64,000 bases of DNA from Anaerocaecibacter muris (GTDB lineage: Bacteria > Bacillota > Clostridia > Christensenellales > Pumilibacteraceae): contig NZ_CALPCE010000005.1 of NCBI RefSeq assembly GCF_943192945.1, forward strand, positions 111,386 through 175,385, read 5' to 3'. The notes under the pieces were generated by a model. That model was not told the origin of the DNA, made no database searches, and saw only the letters and a list, made by a program, of their open reading frames with translations. Below, piece by piece: positions 1 through 7,319 of the stretch. The stretch's first letter is position 1, and each line of letters opens with the position of its first letter. The position numbers and the translations under genes are program-made.

Positions 1-69
1 GGTGATGAGCCTTTTTATACAATATACAGTAGAAAGTACTCATGGTTGGTCTATATCTTGTGTGACACA

Positions 70-113
70 AGGGATTTTAAGTCCCTTGCGTCTGCCTATT
101 CCACCACAGCGGC
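70..113 (-). pseudogene. 5' half of tRNA-Leu(UAA); 3' half absent
   Basis: Reading the minus strand from 113, the acceptor 5' strand GCCGCTG, a Leu-type D arm (GGTGGAATAGGCAGAC) and a complete anticodon arm with loop CTTAAAA (anticodon UAA, 79-77) are present. A full tRNA-Leu would end near position 27. The expected long variable arm, the T arm (GGTTCRA) and the closing CAGCGGC strand are not found between 69 and 1; instead there is a CTTGTG-TCA-CACAAG hairpin and AT-rich sequence. It therefore cannot fold as a normal tRNA. It lies beyond the terminator of the Cys/Val transcript. Truncation by rearrangement or a contig-edge artefact are both possible. Confidence 0.75.
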
Positions 114-149
114 ATATAGCTTACAGAATAGGCGGGTTGCGGTTAATGT

Positions 150-181
150 AAAACGCATTGACCGTATAGTCAATGCGTTTT
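150..181 (-). terminator. Terminator of the tRNA-Val/tRNA-Cys transcript
   Basis: A perfect 13-bp stem (AAAACGCATTGAC / GTCAATGCGTTTT) with a 6-nt loop begins directly after the CCA end of tRNA-Cys on the minus strand and ends in a T4 run. It separates the Val/Cys transcript from the tRNA-Leu fragment. Confidence 0.85.
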
Positions 182-254
182 GGAGGCACCACCCGGATTT
201 GAACCGGGGGTTAGGGCTTTGCAGGCCCCTGCCTTACCGCTTGGCTATGGTGCC
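181..254 (-). tRNA. tRNA-Cys(GCA)
   Basis: The minus strand reads GGCACCA...TGGTGCC with discriminator U and an encoded CCA (TGG at 181-183). The anticodon loop is CTGCAAA, giving anticodon GCA. The T arm holds GGTTCAAAT. All four arms pair normally over 74 nt. It is second in a two-gene array behind tRNA-Val and is followed at once by a strong terminator. Confidence 0.95.
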
Positions 255-274
255 GTACTCTATACATATGCTAA

Positions 275-350
275 TGGTGGGAACAATAGGACTCGAACCT
301 ATGACCCTCTGCTTGTAAGGCAGATGCTCTCCCAGCTGAGCTATGCTCCC
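275..350 (-). tRNA. tRNA-Val(UAC)
   Basis: The minus strand reads GGGAGCA...TGTTCCC with one G-U pair in the acceptor stem, discriminator A and an encoded CCA. The anticodon loop CTTACAA gives UAC, decoding GUA. The T arm contains GGTTCGAGTCC. It is 76 nt long and first in the array, 9 nt downstream of the predicted transcription start. Confidence 0.95.
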
Positions 351-365
351 ATGCAGTGCTTATCT

Positions 366-394
366 ATAATATCAAATATAAAATGAAAAATCAA
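366..394 (-). promoter_or_regulatory. SigA-type promoter of the tRNA array
   Basis: On the minus strand, TTGATT (394-389), a 17-nt spacer and TATTAT (371-366) form a near-consensus vegetative promoter. Predicted transcription starts near 359, just before tRNA-Val. Confidence 0.8.
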
Positions 395-647
395 CCTTTT
401 TACATATATTTGCAAAAAAATTTTAATCTTTTTTGTCGGGACGCGTTCAGAATAAATTGATTTTCGTGCGTAAAACCGCGTCGCTATTCATAAAATATTC
501 TATGTAGCCGTTGAACGTGCGCCCGAATATAAAATAATGCGGTCGGTACGGCGGAATACGCCAAGCCTCAATACTCGGCGCGCCTAATAAAACCGAGCCG
601 ACCGAATTCGTGCGTCAACGACTGCTGCGTCAGGTGAAAGGAGAGAT

Positions 648-1394
648 ATGTATCAAATTACGGTCAGTGTAGACAGCGCAAAAGCCGAGTGGCTGTATTC
701 TATCGACGACGTTATAAGAAACAAGTTATCCGACTGTTTTGCCGTGTCTGCGCTCGATATTTCGGGGCGACGGCTTTATTATTCGTTCGGGTGCGAAGCG
801 CAGTCCAAAGCGCGCATGCTCGCCGTTATTAAAGAGTGCTTGGTGGACATGTACGGCGTGGTCTGTAAATTCGATTTTATCAAGCGCAATCTTTCCATAA
901 ATTTGCCGCAAATGAATTACGAGCTTTTGTTGCATACGCTTGTCGCGTTCGACAGAGAGAACGAGCGCAAACTGTTAAACAAGATTGTGCACGTTGAGGA
1001 CGGCATGACAATCGACGGAATATTTAATTTCCGACTGGGCGAGCTCAAAGAAAGATGGCTGGAAATTTGCAATCTTACTCGCAACAACGGCGCGTATCTA
1101 TACGACGACGAAACATATAACGAACTGTTGCGATTTTTAATCAGTGCTGTTAATCCCAAAATAAACAAACTGACCGTGTGCGAAACGGAAGGGAAATACC
1201 GCTTGACCGGCTCGTTAAAAAACAGCGTGCTCGATTTGGACGTTGGAAACAGCTCCGAACTGATGTATTGTTTGGTGGATTTGGCGCCGCTCGAATTGGT
1301 CATAGACGGGCGAATATCCAACAGGGAATTATCAAAGCGTCTTATAGGGATATTCGACGCAAAAACTTTAAATACTATAAAAAACAAAAAGTAA
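648..1394 (+). CDS. YtxC-like putative sporulation protein
   Basis: A 248-residue soluble protein with no signal peptide or membrane segment. The middle (about residues 118-180: EDGMTIDGIFNFRLGEL followed by a charged helix and a YNELLRFL segment) resembles the conserved core of the YtxC family, annotated as sporulation proteins in Bacillota but of unknown biochemistry. The start is set by AAGGAG shortly before the ATG. The 297-bp gap between tRNA-Val and this gene holds the divergent tRNA promoter; I see no other convincing signal in it. The family assignment rests on recognising the motif pattern and is moderately sure. Other sporulation genes at 45-50 kb make the assignment plausible. Confidence 0.55.
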   Translation: MYQITVSVDSAKAEWLYSIDDVIRNKLSDCFAVSALDISGRRLYYSFGCEAQSKARMLAVIKECLVDMYGVVCKFDFIKRNLSINLPQMNYELLLHTLVAFDRENERKLLNKIVHVEDGMTIDGIFNFRLGELKERWLEICNLTRNNGAYLYDDETYNELLRFLISAVNPKINKLTVCETEGKYRLTGSLKNSVLDLDVGNSSELMYCLVDLAPLELVIDGRISNRELSKRLIGIFDAKTLNTIKNKK

Positions 1395-1477
1395 CGTTTA
1401 TGTAACATATAACAGGTATCCGCGATTTTATTGCGACAAAAAAATATTAAAAACTCCGAATAGCGGGCGCTTTTTGA

Positions 1478-1506
1478 TTGCCTTTTTTTTGTCGGCATGT
1501 TATAAT
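1478..1506 (+). promoter_or_regulatory. Promoter of yajC
   Basis: TTGCCT (1478-1483), a 17-nt spacer and a perfect TATAAT (1501-1506). Predicted start near 1513, about 25 nt before the yajC start codon. Confidence 0.75.
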
Positions 1507-1537
1507 CGAATTAACATTTTTAAGGAGTTATGTATAT

Positions 1538-2161
1538 ATGGTATCGTTCTCGTTCCTTAATGCGGTAGATCCTACCACAATAGTATTTATTGTATTACTT
1601 GTAGTGCTTATCGCCGCATTGCTCATCGTCCCCATGTTCACCAACAAAAAACGCGCGAAGCAAACGGAAGAGTTGCACCGCTCGCTTCAAGCCGGCGACC
1701 TTATTAAAACAGTCGGCGGCATTATCGGCACTATCAAAGAAATTCGTCAAGTGTCGCCGGTTGACAGAGAAATGGTCATAGAAACGGGCGATGGCGATAA
1801 TAAGACAACCATGGTATTCGATATTCAGGCGCTTTATCAGGTTATAAACCGCAATAACACCGTTGTTCCCGCTACGGAAGATGCGGAAGATAAGCCTACC
1901 GAACCTGTCGAAAACGCCGCACCCGCCGTTGTCGCGGAAGCGGAACAGCCCGTTAAGGTCGAGGATAAAACCGAAACCGTCGTAACCGAGCCCGAAAAAG
2001 AAGAAAAGGTTGAAAGCACGGAAGAACCTGCCCAAGAACAAGCCGCCGTTGCGGAAATTGCGGAAGAAGAAAATAAGCCGAAAGCTGTAAAGCCTGCGCA
2101 GAAAAAGCCGGTGAACAGCGCGAAAAAAACTTCCGGCACGAAAAAAACAACAACCAAGTAA
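1538..2161 (+). CDS. yajC: Sec translocase accessory protein YajC with long charged tail
   Basis: YajC is the small membrane partner of SecD-SecF in the Sec holotranslocon. The protein has a short N-terminus, one membrane helix (about residues 13-35), a basic stretch (NKKRAKQ) and the hallmark LQAGDLIKTVGGIIGTIKEI. The start at 1538 has AAGGAG at 1522-1527 and lies downstream of the promoter; an earlier in-frame ATG at 1478 lies inside the promoter and is excluded. The core ends near residue 110, after which about 95 residues are rich in E, P, A, V and K with lysine blocks at the end. Usual YajC proteins are near 90-110 residues, so the tail is an unusual extension, probably disordered and cytoplasmic. 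secD and secF lie 2 kb downstream. Confidence 0.9.
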   Translation: MVSFSFLNAVDPTTIVFIVLLVVLIAALLIVPMFTNKKRAKQTEELHRSLQAGDLIKTVGGIIGTIKEIRQVSPVDREMVIETGDGDNKTTMVFDIQALYQVINRNNTVVPATEDAEDKPTEPVENAAPAVVAEAEQPVKVEDKTETVVTEPEKEEKVESTEEPAQEQAAVAEIAEEENKPKAVKPAQKKPVNSAKKTSGTKKTTTK

Positions 2162-2186
2162 TTTTAAAAGTTATATAACAATGAAT

Positions 2187-2220
2187 CTCCGCATACTGTT
2201 AAAGTGTACGGAGGTTTTTT
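2187..2220 (+). terminator. Hairpin plus U6 abutting the start codon of the next gene
   Basis: CTCCG...CGGAG pairs (extended inward by five more pairs after one mismatch, loop GTTAA) and is followed by GTTTTTT, directly before the ATG at 2221. The 3' arm includes the GGAGG Shine-Dalgarno of the downstream gene. The element can act as a partial terminator after yajC and, when folded, would hide the ribosome binding site. Confidence 0.6.
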
Positions 2221-2619
2221 ATGCGTCATAAAAAGAACGCTGTCGAGCGCGACAGAGGATATGTATTTGAAATAGTAAAAGCAAACATTATTGCGCTTAT
2301 AGTCGCGTTGATTGCGATACTTGTTTCTGCGTTGATCGTCAAGATATTTACGGTATCTGACGGAGCAATACCCATTATCAACCAAGTAATTAAAAGTGTT
2401 TCTATATTTATCGGATGTTTGATTTCGCTAAAAAAGCCTAACAACGGGTGGTTGCGCGGACTTATTTGCGGCTTTATATTTATGTGGTTGTCATTCGTGG
2501 TATTTTCCGCGCTCGATAATAATTTCGTGTTCGGGCTGTCGTTGCTCAACGATAGCGTGCTCGGCGCGGTCGCCGGTATGATTAGCGGAATAATCGCTGT
2601 CAATATCAGAAAACATTGA
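2221..2619 (+). CDS. TIGR04086-family (DUF3792) membrane protein
   Basis: A 132-residue protein that is mostly four hydrophobic helices (about 22-44, 54-70, 78-95, 106-128) with a basic N-terminus and a short basic C-terminus (RKH). Size, topology and position straight after yajC match the TIGR04086/DUF3792 family of Clostridia and Bacilli, whose function is unknown. The start follows GGAGG by 6 nt, and that GGAGG sits inside the preceding hairpin. Location between yajC and the SCIFF/secDF genes is the usual clostridial arrangement and suggests, without proof, a link to the cell envelope or secretion. Confidence 0.75.
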   Translation: MRHKKNAVERDRGYVFEIVKANIIALIVALIAILVSALIVKIFTVSDGAIPIINQVIKSVSIFIGCLISLKKPNNGWLRGLICGFIFMWLSFVVFSALDNNFVFGLSLLNDSVLGAVAGMISGIIAVNIRKH

Positions 2620-2647
2620 AATTTGTTGAGCTAACGCGCTTATTCAC

Positions 2648-2676
2648 TTGATTTTATTTTAAGAATATAGTATAAT
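2648..2676 (+). promoter_or_regulatory. Promoter of the SCIFF operon
   Basis: TTGATT (2648-2653), a 17-nt spacer and TATAAT (2671-2676). Predicted start near 2683, followed by a short leader with GGAGG at 2693-2697. Confidence 0.8.
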
Positions 2677-2704
2677 CGTACAAAAGAAATTCGGAGGCTG
2701 TATT

Positions 2705-2881
2705 ATGGCTCACATCAAAGTTATCAGAAAGTCTACAATGGACAACGGCTGCGACACCGCTTGCGGCGAGTGCCAAACGAGTTGCCAATCCGCTTGCAAA
2801 ACAAGCTGCACGGTCGGCAATCAGTCCTGCGAGCGCAAGACCGTAAAAGTCCTTAACGCCAACAAAAACCAGAGCAAGTAA
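2705..2881 (+). CDS. scfA: SCIFF ranthipeptide precursor (six-cysteine peptide)
   Basis: A 58-residue peptide containing the nearly invariant SCIFF core CGECQTSCQSACKTSC followed by TVGNQSCE. Cysteines fall at residues 16, 20, 23, 27, 31, 35 and 42, so there are seven: the family's six plus one upstream. In characterised relatives the maturase joins a cysteine sulfur to a threonine, making a thioether (ranthipeptide). The start has GGAGG 7 nt upstream. The stop codon overlaps the maturase start (TAATG at 2879-2883), indicating translational coupling. The mature product's biological role is unknown for the family. Identification is very secure despite the small size. Confidence 0.95.
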   Translation: MAHIKVIRKSTMDNGCDTACGECQTSCQSACKTSCTVGNQSCERKTVKVLNANKNQSK

Positions 2882-4194
2882 TGGTTCATACGTTCGGGTT
2901 GCTTAACCGACTGTTTGCGCTTGATACGGAGAGCGGTTCGTTTTTTGAAATAGATCCGATTGTCAAGGCGATTATAGACGGCGACGATATGTCGCCGTTT
3001 TCGTCGTGTGAAATAGCCGAAGCCAAAACCGAAATCGAGCGGCTTAAATCGGACGGGGTGCTGTTTGCGCCGCAGGTAAAAGCCGAATTGCCGCCGTTCA
3101 ATCCGGTTATAAAGGCTATGTGTTTAAACGTTTCGCACAACTGCAATCTTGCTTGCGAGTATTGCTTTGCCGACGGAGGAACGTATAACGACGAGCGCAA
3201 AACAATGTCATACGATACTGCGAAAGCCGCGATAGACATGCTGGTCGAAATGAGCGGCACGCGGCGAAATTTGGAAGTTGACTTTTTCGGCGGCGAACCT
3301 ATGCTCGGCTTCGAGGTTGTTAAAAAAACGGTGCTCTATGCGCGTTCTATCGAAAAGGAGCGCGGCAAAAATTTTCGCTTTACCATAACGACCAATGCGT
3401 ACAGATTAAACGACGAAGACATAGACTTTTTTAACGAACAAATGTACAACGTCGTTATAAGTATAGACGGGCGAAAAGAAGTGCATAACAGAGTGCGCAA
3501 GACTGTCGGAGGCAAGGACAGTTTCGACGACGTAATTAAAAACGCGTTGAGGTTTAAAGAACGCCGAAAAGGGCAATATTATGTACGCGGAACATTTACA
3601 AGATACAATTTGGATTTTTGTTCGGACGTACTGTTTTTGAATGATCTCGGCTTCGACCAGTTATCGATAGAGCCGGTCGTGTTAAAGCCCGAAAGTCCTA
3701 TGTCGATTAGAGAGCAAGACTTGCCGCGTATTATAGCGGAATACGACAAGCTCGCGGAAGAATACATTGCTCGGCGCAAGACCGACAAATGGTTCAATTT
3801 TTTCCATTTTATGATCGATATAGATAATGCTCCTTGTGCGGTCAAGCGGTTAAAGGGTTGCGGCGCGGGCGGCGAGTACGTTGCGGTTGCTCCCGACGGT
3901 ACCGTGTATCCTTGCCATCAGTTCGACGGGATAAAGAGCGTTGCGCTCGGCAATGTTTTCGACGGAATTAACAACGACGAGCTTCGCAAAAAATTCTATT
4001 ATTGTTCCGTGCCGACAAAAACCGATTGTTCGGAGTGTTGGGCAAAGTACTACTGCTCGGGCGGGTGTATGGCAAATTCGTTCAAGTTTAACGGCGATAT
4101 AAACATGCCGTACAAGCCCGCATGCGAACTTATGAAAAAGCGCGTGGAATGTGCGTTGGCAATAAAAGCTATAGAGGAAGGCGAACAAGATTAG
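2881..4194 (+). CDS. scfB: SCIFF radical SAM/SPASM maturase
   Basis: A 437-residue enzyme predicted to install thioether crosslinks in the SCIFF peptide encoded directly upstream. The N-terminal segment (residues 1-70) resembles the peptide-binding RRE-like region of this family. The radical SAM CxxxCxxC is C88-C92-C95 (CNLACEYC), followed by the GGEP motif. The C-terminal SPASM domain, with auxiliary cluster cysteines, spans about residues 325-430 (GCGAGGEY, YPCHQF, CSECWAKYYCSGGC). Length is typical (about 450). The ATG overlaps the scfA stop. Co-transcription from the promoter at 2648 is expected. Confidence 0.95.
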   Translation: MVHTFGLLNRLFALDTESGSFFEIDPIVKAIIDGDDMSPFSSCEIAEAKTEIERLKSDGVLFAPQVKAELPPFNPVIKAMCLNVSHNCNLACEYCFADGGTYNDERKTMSYDTAKAAIDMLVEMSGTRRNLEVDFFGGEPMLGFEVVKKTVLYARSIEKERGKNFRFTITTNAYRLNDEDIDFFNEQMYNVVISIDGRKEVHNRVRKTVGGKDSFDDVIKNALRFKERRKGQYYVRGTFTRYNLDFCSDVLFLNDLGFDQLSIEPVVLKPESPMSIREQDLPRIIAEYDKLAEEYIARRKTDKWFNFFHFMIDIDNAPCAVKRLKGCGAGGEYVAVAPDGTVYPCHQFDGIKSVALGNVFDGINNDELRKKFYYCSVPTKTDCSECWAKYYCSGGCMANSFKFNGDINMPYKPACELMKKRVECALAIKAIEEGEQD

Positions 4195-4275
4195 TTCGTC
4201 GCAACATAAGCGGCTTTTCGGGGCGGTACGCCGTTAAAAAAGTTGAAATTATTTCGCTATAAGCGTTTTAAATAT

Positions 4276-4304
4276 TTGACTTGCGCCTCGGTATTTTATA
4301 TAAT
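4276..4304 (+). promoter_or_regulatory. Promoter of secDF
   Basis: TTGACT (4276-4281), a 17-nt spacer and TATAAT (4299-4304). Predicted start near 4311. It decides the secD start, because the in-frame ATG at 4243 lies upstream of it. Confidence 0.8.
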
Positions 4305-4374
4305 AGATAGGTATCATATCGGTAAAATGGAGTTAATGTATTTCCACGATAAGCAGATACCGCGGAGAAAATCT

Positions 4375-5892
4375 ATGGACGATAAAAATTCTTTGACGGA
4401 AATCGAAAAGGAGCAAGACGTAAAGGCGATTAAAAAAGCGCCTGTCGTCGCTCCCGCTCGAAAAGCCGTCAAGAAAAAATCAACGATAACAAAACTTGTG
4501 CTTATCGGCATAGCGTTGCTGGTAGGTGCGATTTTTGCGTTTGTTCCCATGCGTTTCGGGCTTACGCAATACCATCCGTTTTTGTCCAAGGAATCCATAA
4601 GCCTCGGTCTTGACCTTCAAGGCGGCGTTTATGCCGTTTATCAAGCGACCAACACAGACACGGACAACTTCGACGCAAAAATGGAGGGAACGCGATCCGC
4701 GCTCGAAAACCTTTTGTCAACGCAAGGCTATCCCGAAGCGACTATTGTGCGCGAGGGTTCCGATCGTATTCGCGTCGAAGTTCCCGACGTTGACGATCCG
4801 AGCGGCATTTTAAAAATAATAGGCAAGCCGACGTCCGTTAAGTTTGTGCTTGACGACACGAAAGAAACCGTTATAACGGGCGAGAACGTCGTATCTGCCG
4901 ACGCATATTACGATCCGCAGAGCGGTTATGTTGTCAGACTTGTACTCAATGCCGAGGGCAGAAAGAAATTTGCCGACGCAACGACAAATAATCAAGGCAA
5001 AACAATGAGCATCTATCTCGGCGATTCCGAAACTCCTATCAGTTCGCCGACGATAAATTCCGCAATCACAAACGGTGAGGCGATTATTACCGGTTTTAAG
5101 ACGAGTGCGGAAGCGCAAGAGCGCGCCAACCAAATAATGAGCGGTACGTTTGACGTTGCGCTCGAACTCAAAGAATCGCAGACTATTTCTCCGACGCTCG
5201 GCGAAAACGCAATGACTTACGGTCTTATTGCCGGTATTGTCGGCTTTGTGCTTGTCATAGCGTTCCTTTGCTTGATATACAGAATGTTGGGCGTAGCGGC
5301 GTCGTTCGCGCTCGTTATATACGTCATAATATATTTATTCTTTCTTGCGGTGTTGCCTTGGGTACAGCTCACGCTCCCCGGCATTGCGGGTATTCTGTTG
5401 AGTATCGGCATGGCTGTTGATGCGAATATAATCATATTCGAACGTATTAAAGACGAATATCGCGGCGGAAAATCCATCATGGCGGCATACCATGCGGGCT
5501 TTAAAAAGGCTTTGTTCGCAATTCTCGACAGTAACGTAACCACTGTTATCGCATGTATCTTGTTGATGTTGTTGGGAACAGGCTCCGTCGGCGGCTTTGC
5601 TTTGACTTTGCTTGTGGGCGTACTTGTATCGTTGTTTACCGCGCTTATCGTGTCCAGATTGCTCGTCAAGTATTTTATAAACCTCAATTCGTACAATGCA
5701 AAACTGTACAATCTTAAACGCAGTAAACAGTACGAAAACTTGGAGGCGGACGCTACCGACGCCGCGATTATGGCGGACATGCAACGCGAACAGCAGGAAA
5801 AAGAACAGCTTAAAGAAGAAAAGCTGCAAGACAAAAAGCGCAATAAAGCCGCGCGTCGCTCTAAAAATAAAGAAGGAGGCGAACCGGCATAA
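4375..5892 (+). CDS. secD: Protein translocase subunit SecD
   Basis: SecD works with SecF to pull exported proteins across the membrane using the ion gradient. A cytoplasmic basic/acidic N-tail is followed by a membrane helix (about residues 38-56), the LGLDLQGG signature, a large extracytoplasmic domain, then the five-helix RND block with GIAGILLSIGMAVDANI and a DSN motif. The C-terminal 50 residues are rich in K and E, probably a cytoplasmic coil. The start at 4375 has GGAG with 7-nt spacing; in-frame ATGs at 4327 and 4336 have poorly spaced ribosome sites. The gene overlaps secF by 1 nt. Length (505) is usual for clostridial SecD. Confidence 0.93.
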   Translation: MDDKNSLTEIEKEQDVKAIKKAPVVAPARKAVKKKSTITKLVLIGIALLVGAIFAFVPMRFGLTQYHPFLSKESISLGLDLQGGVYAVYQATNTDTDNFDAKMEGTRSALENLLSTQGYPEATIVREGSDRIRVEVPDVDDPSGILKIIGKPTSVKFVLDDTKETVITGENVVSADAYYDPQSGYVVRLVLNAEGRKKFADATTNNQGKTMSIYLGDSETPISSPTINSAITNGEAIITGFKTSAEAQERANQIMSGTFDVALELKESQTISPTLGENAMTYGLIAGIVGFVLVIAFLCLIYRMLGVAASFALVIYVIIYLFFLAVLPWVQLTLPGIAGILLSIGMAVDANIIIFERIKDEYRGGKSIMAAYHAGFKKALFAILDSNVTTVIACILLMLLGTGSVGGFALTLLVGVLVSLFTALIVSRLLVKYFINLNSYNAKLYNLKRSKQYENLEADATDAAIMADMQREQQEKEQLKEEKLQDKKRNKAARRSKNKEGGEPA

Positions 5893-7238
5893 TGAAACTT
5901 AAACAAAAAATAGACAACCTCCTCGATAAAGATTTTAAACTTGTCGAAAAACGTAAGATAATTTTTGCCATACCGATTGTTATACTTGTTATCGCCGCGG
6001 TAATGATGATTATATTCCATTTTACGCTCGGTTCGGCGCTCAACCTCGGCACCGACTTTACGGGCGGATATTCGGTAGATATTAAGCTCGGCAATCAGCT
6101 TACCGATGACAATTATCAAGAGTATTACGATAAGATTACAGAAACTCTAAAATCGGTAAAAACCGAAAACGGTAAAGAGTACAAAATAACCATATCGGGC
6201 GCAATGCAACGTCAAGGGTCGGGCGATAATGCCTCGATACACGTTAAGTATGCGGCGGTGAACGGTGTAAGCGAAAGCGAAATGAGCAAGCAGATAAATC
6301 CCGCGATAATTTCCGCATTGGAAAAATCCGTGCTTAACAAAGTACCTTCCGTAACAATAAAAGATAATGTAATCACTGCGACATACGACGAGCCTATCGA
6401 CGATACCAACGCGGGCAGTCCGTTTGAAACATTGAAAAACGCGTTTTTGGCGATAGTTTCTGATATTGGCTTAACCGAAAGTGATGTTGACGTAAAGCTG
6501 AATACTGAAAACCGCAAACAGATAATAATAACTTCTTCTAAAACGGTTGAAAATTCGTCGGAAGTCAAAGATAAAATAGTTTCGGCTATGACTTTGCCCG
6601 ACGTGTACGCGGGTTCGGTGACGGGCGGCGACCTTGTCGGCGCGACTGTTTCTACCGAATTGCTGTTCAATGCGATACTCGCTGTGTCGCTCGCGTTGAT
6701 ATTCATGCTTTGTTATATTGGTTTGCGCTTTCAGTTGTCGAGCGGTATTGCATGTATTATAGCGTTGTTGCACGACGTGTTGATCATGTTCGCTTTTATG
6801 GCAATATTCAATATCGAAATAAACAGCACGTTTATAGCCGCGCTTATCACAATACTCGGTTATTCGATTAACAACTCGATTATATTGTTTGACCGTGTGC
6901 GCGAAAACATGCGAACCGTGTACGCTAAATCGATGTCGCCCGAGGGCGTTGCCAATAAATCTATAAAAGAAACGTTAATTCGCTCTATCAATACCACGAT
7001 AACGACGTTGATAATGATACTCATGATTGCAATAATCGGCGTTAGCGAAATTAAAATCTTTGCGTTCCCGATTATATTCGGCTTGCTTGCCGGCACGTTC
7101 TCTTCGATATTTATTGCTCCGTCGTTATGGGCGTTGTTCCAACGCGTGGGTAAAAATAAGCAAAACTTCCGTATAGAGCCTAAAAACAAAAATAAAAAGA
7201 CCGAAAAGAAATCTAAACCTACAGAAATAGGCGCATAG
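5892..7238 (+). CDS. secF: Protein translocase subunit SecF with enlarged extracytoplasmic domain
   Basis: The partner of SecD, with its ATG overlapping the secD stop. Membrane helix 1 is at about residues 24-44, followed by the LGTDFTGG signature; the C-terminal helices carry ALLHDVLI, LGYSINNSIILFDRVREN and FGLLAGTFSSIFIAPSLW. At 448 residues it is about 120-150 longer than typical SecF. The extra length lies between the DFTGG motif (about 54-59) and helix 2 (about 258), where roughly 190 residues replace the usual 100 or so, and in a lysine-rich C-terminal tail. The enlarged domain is unusual, though all conserved motifs are intact. Confidence 0.92.
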   Translation: MKLKQKIDNLLDKDFKLVEKRKIIFAIPIVILVIAAVMMIIFHFTLGSALNLGTDFTGGYSVDIKLGNQLTDDNYQEYYDKITETLKSVKTENGKEYKITISGAMQRQGSGDNASIHVKYAAVNGVSESEMSKQINPAIISALEKSVLNKVPSVTIKDNVITATYDEPIDDTNAGSPFETLKNAFLAIVSDIGLTESDVDVKLNTENRKQIIITSSKTVENSSEVKDKIVSAMTLPDVYAGSVTGGDLVGATVSTELLFNAILAVSLALIFMLCYIGLRFQLSSGIACIIALLHDVLIMFAFMAIFNIEINSTFIAALITILGYSINNSIILFDRVRENMRTVYAKSMSPEGVANKSIKETLIRSINTTITTLIMILMIAIIGVSEIKIFAFPIIFGLLAGTFSSIFIAPSLWALFQRVGKNKQNFRIEPKNKNKKTEKKSKPTEIGA

Positions 7239-7257
7239 TTTAGTTTATGTATTACAC

Positions 7258-7283
7258 AAAAGCCTTCCGAAGCGAAGGCTTTT
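7258..7283 (+). terminator. Terminator after secF
   Basis: A perfect 10-bp stem (AAAAGCCTTC / GAAGGCTTTT) with loop CGAAGC, 20 nt after the secF stop. The U tract is the 3' arm's TTTT. Confidence 0.8.
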
Positions 7284-7319
7284 GCCGTATAAAATTACAG
7301 AGTTAAAGAGATAAGTAAA

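Noticed and set aside
55..113. Group I intron in tRNA-Leu(UAA)
   Set aside because: Such introns split the anticodon loop, which is intact here. The sequence is lost after the anticodon arm.
4195..4275. Terminator after scfB
   Set aside because: Short GC-rich pairings exist but they are weak and followed by A rather than T.
4243..4374. N-terminal extension of SecD
   Set aside because: The upstream ATG precedes a strong promoter, and the extension adds no conserved sequence.
5217..6119. Long minus-strand open frame across secD/secF
   Set aside because: It is antisense to conserved membrane helices of both genes, with no independent coding signal.
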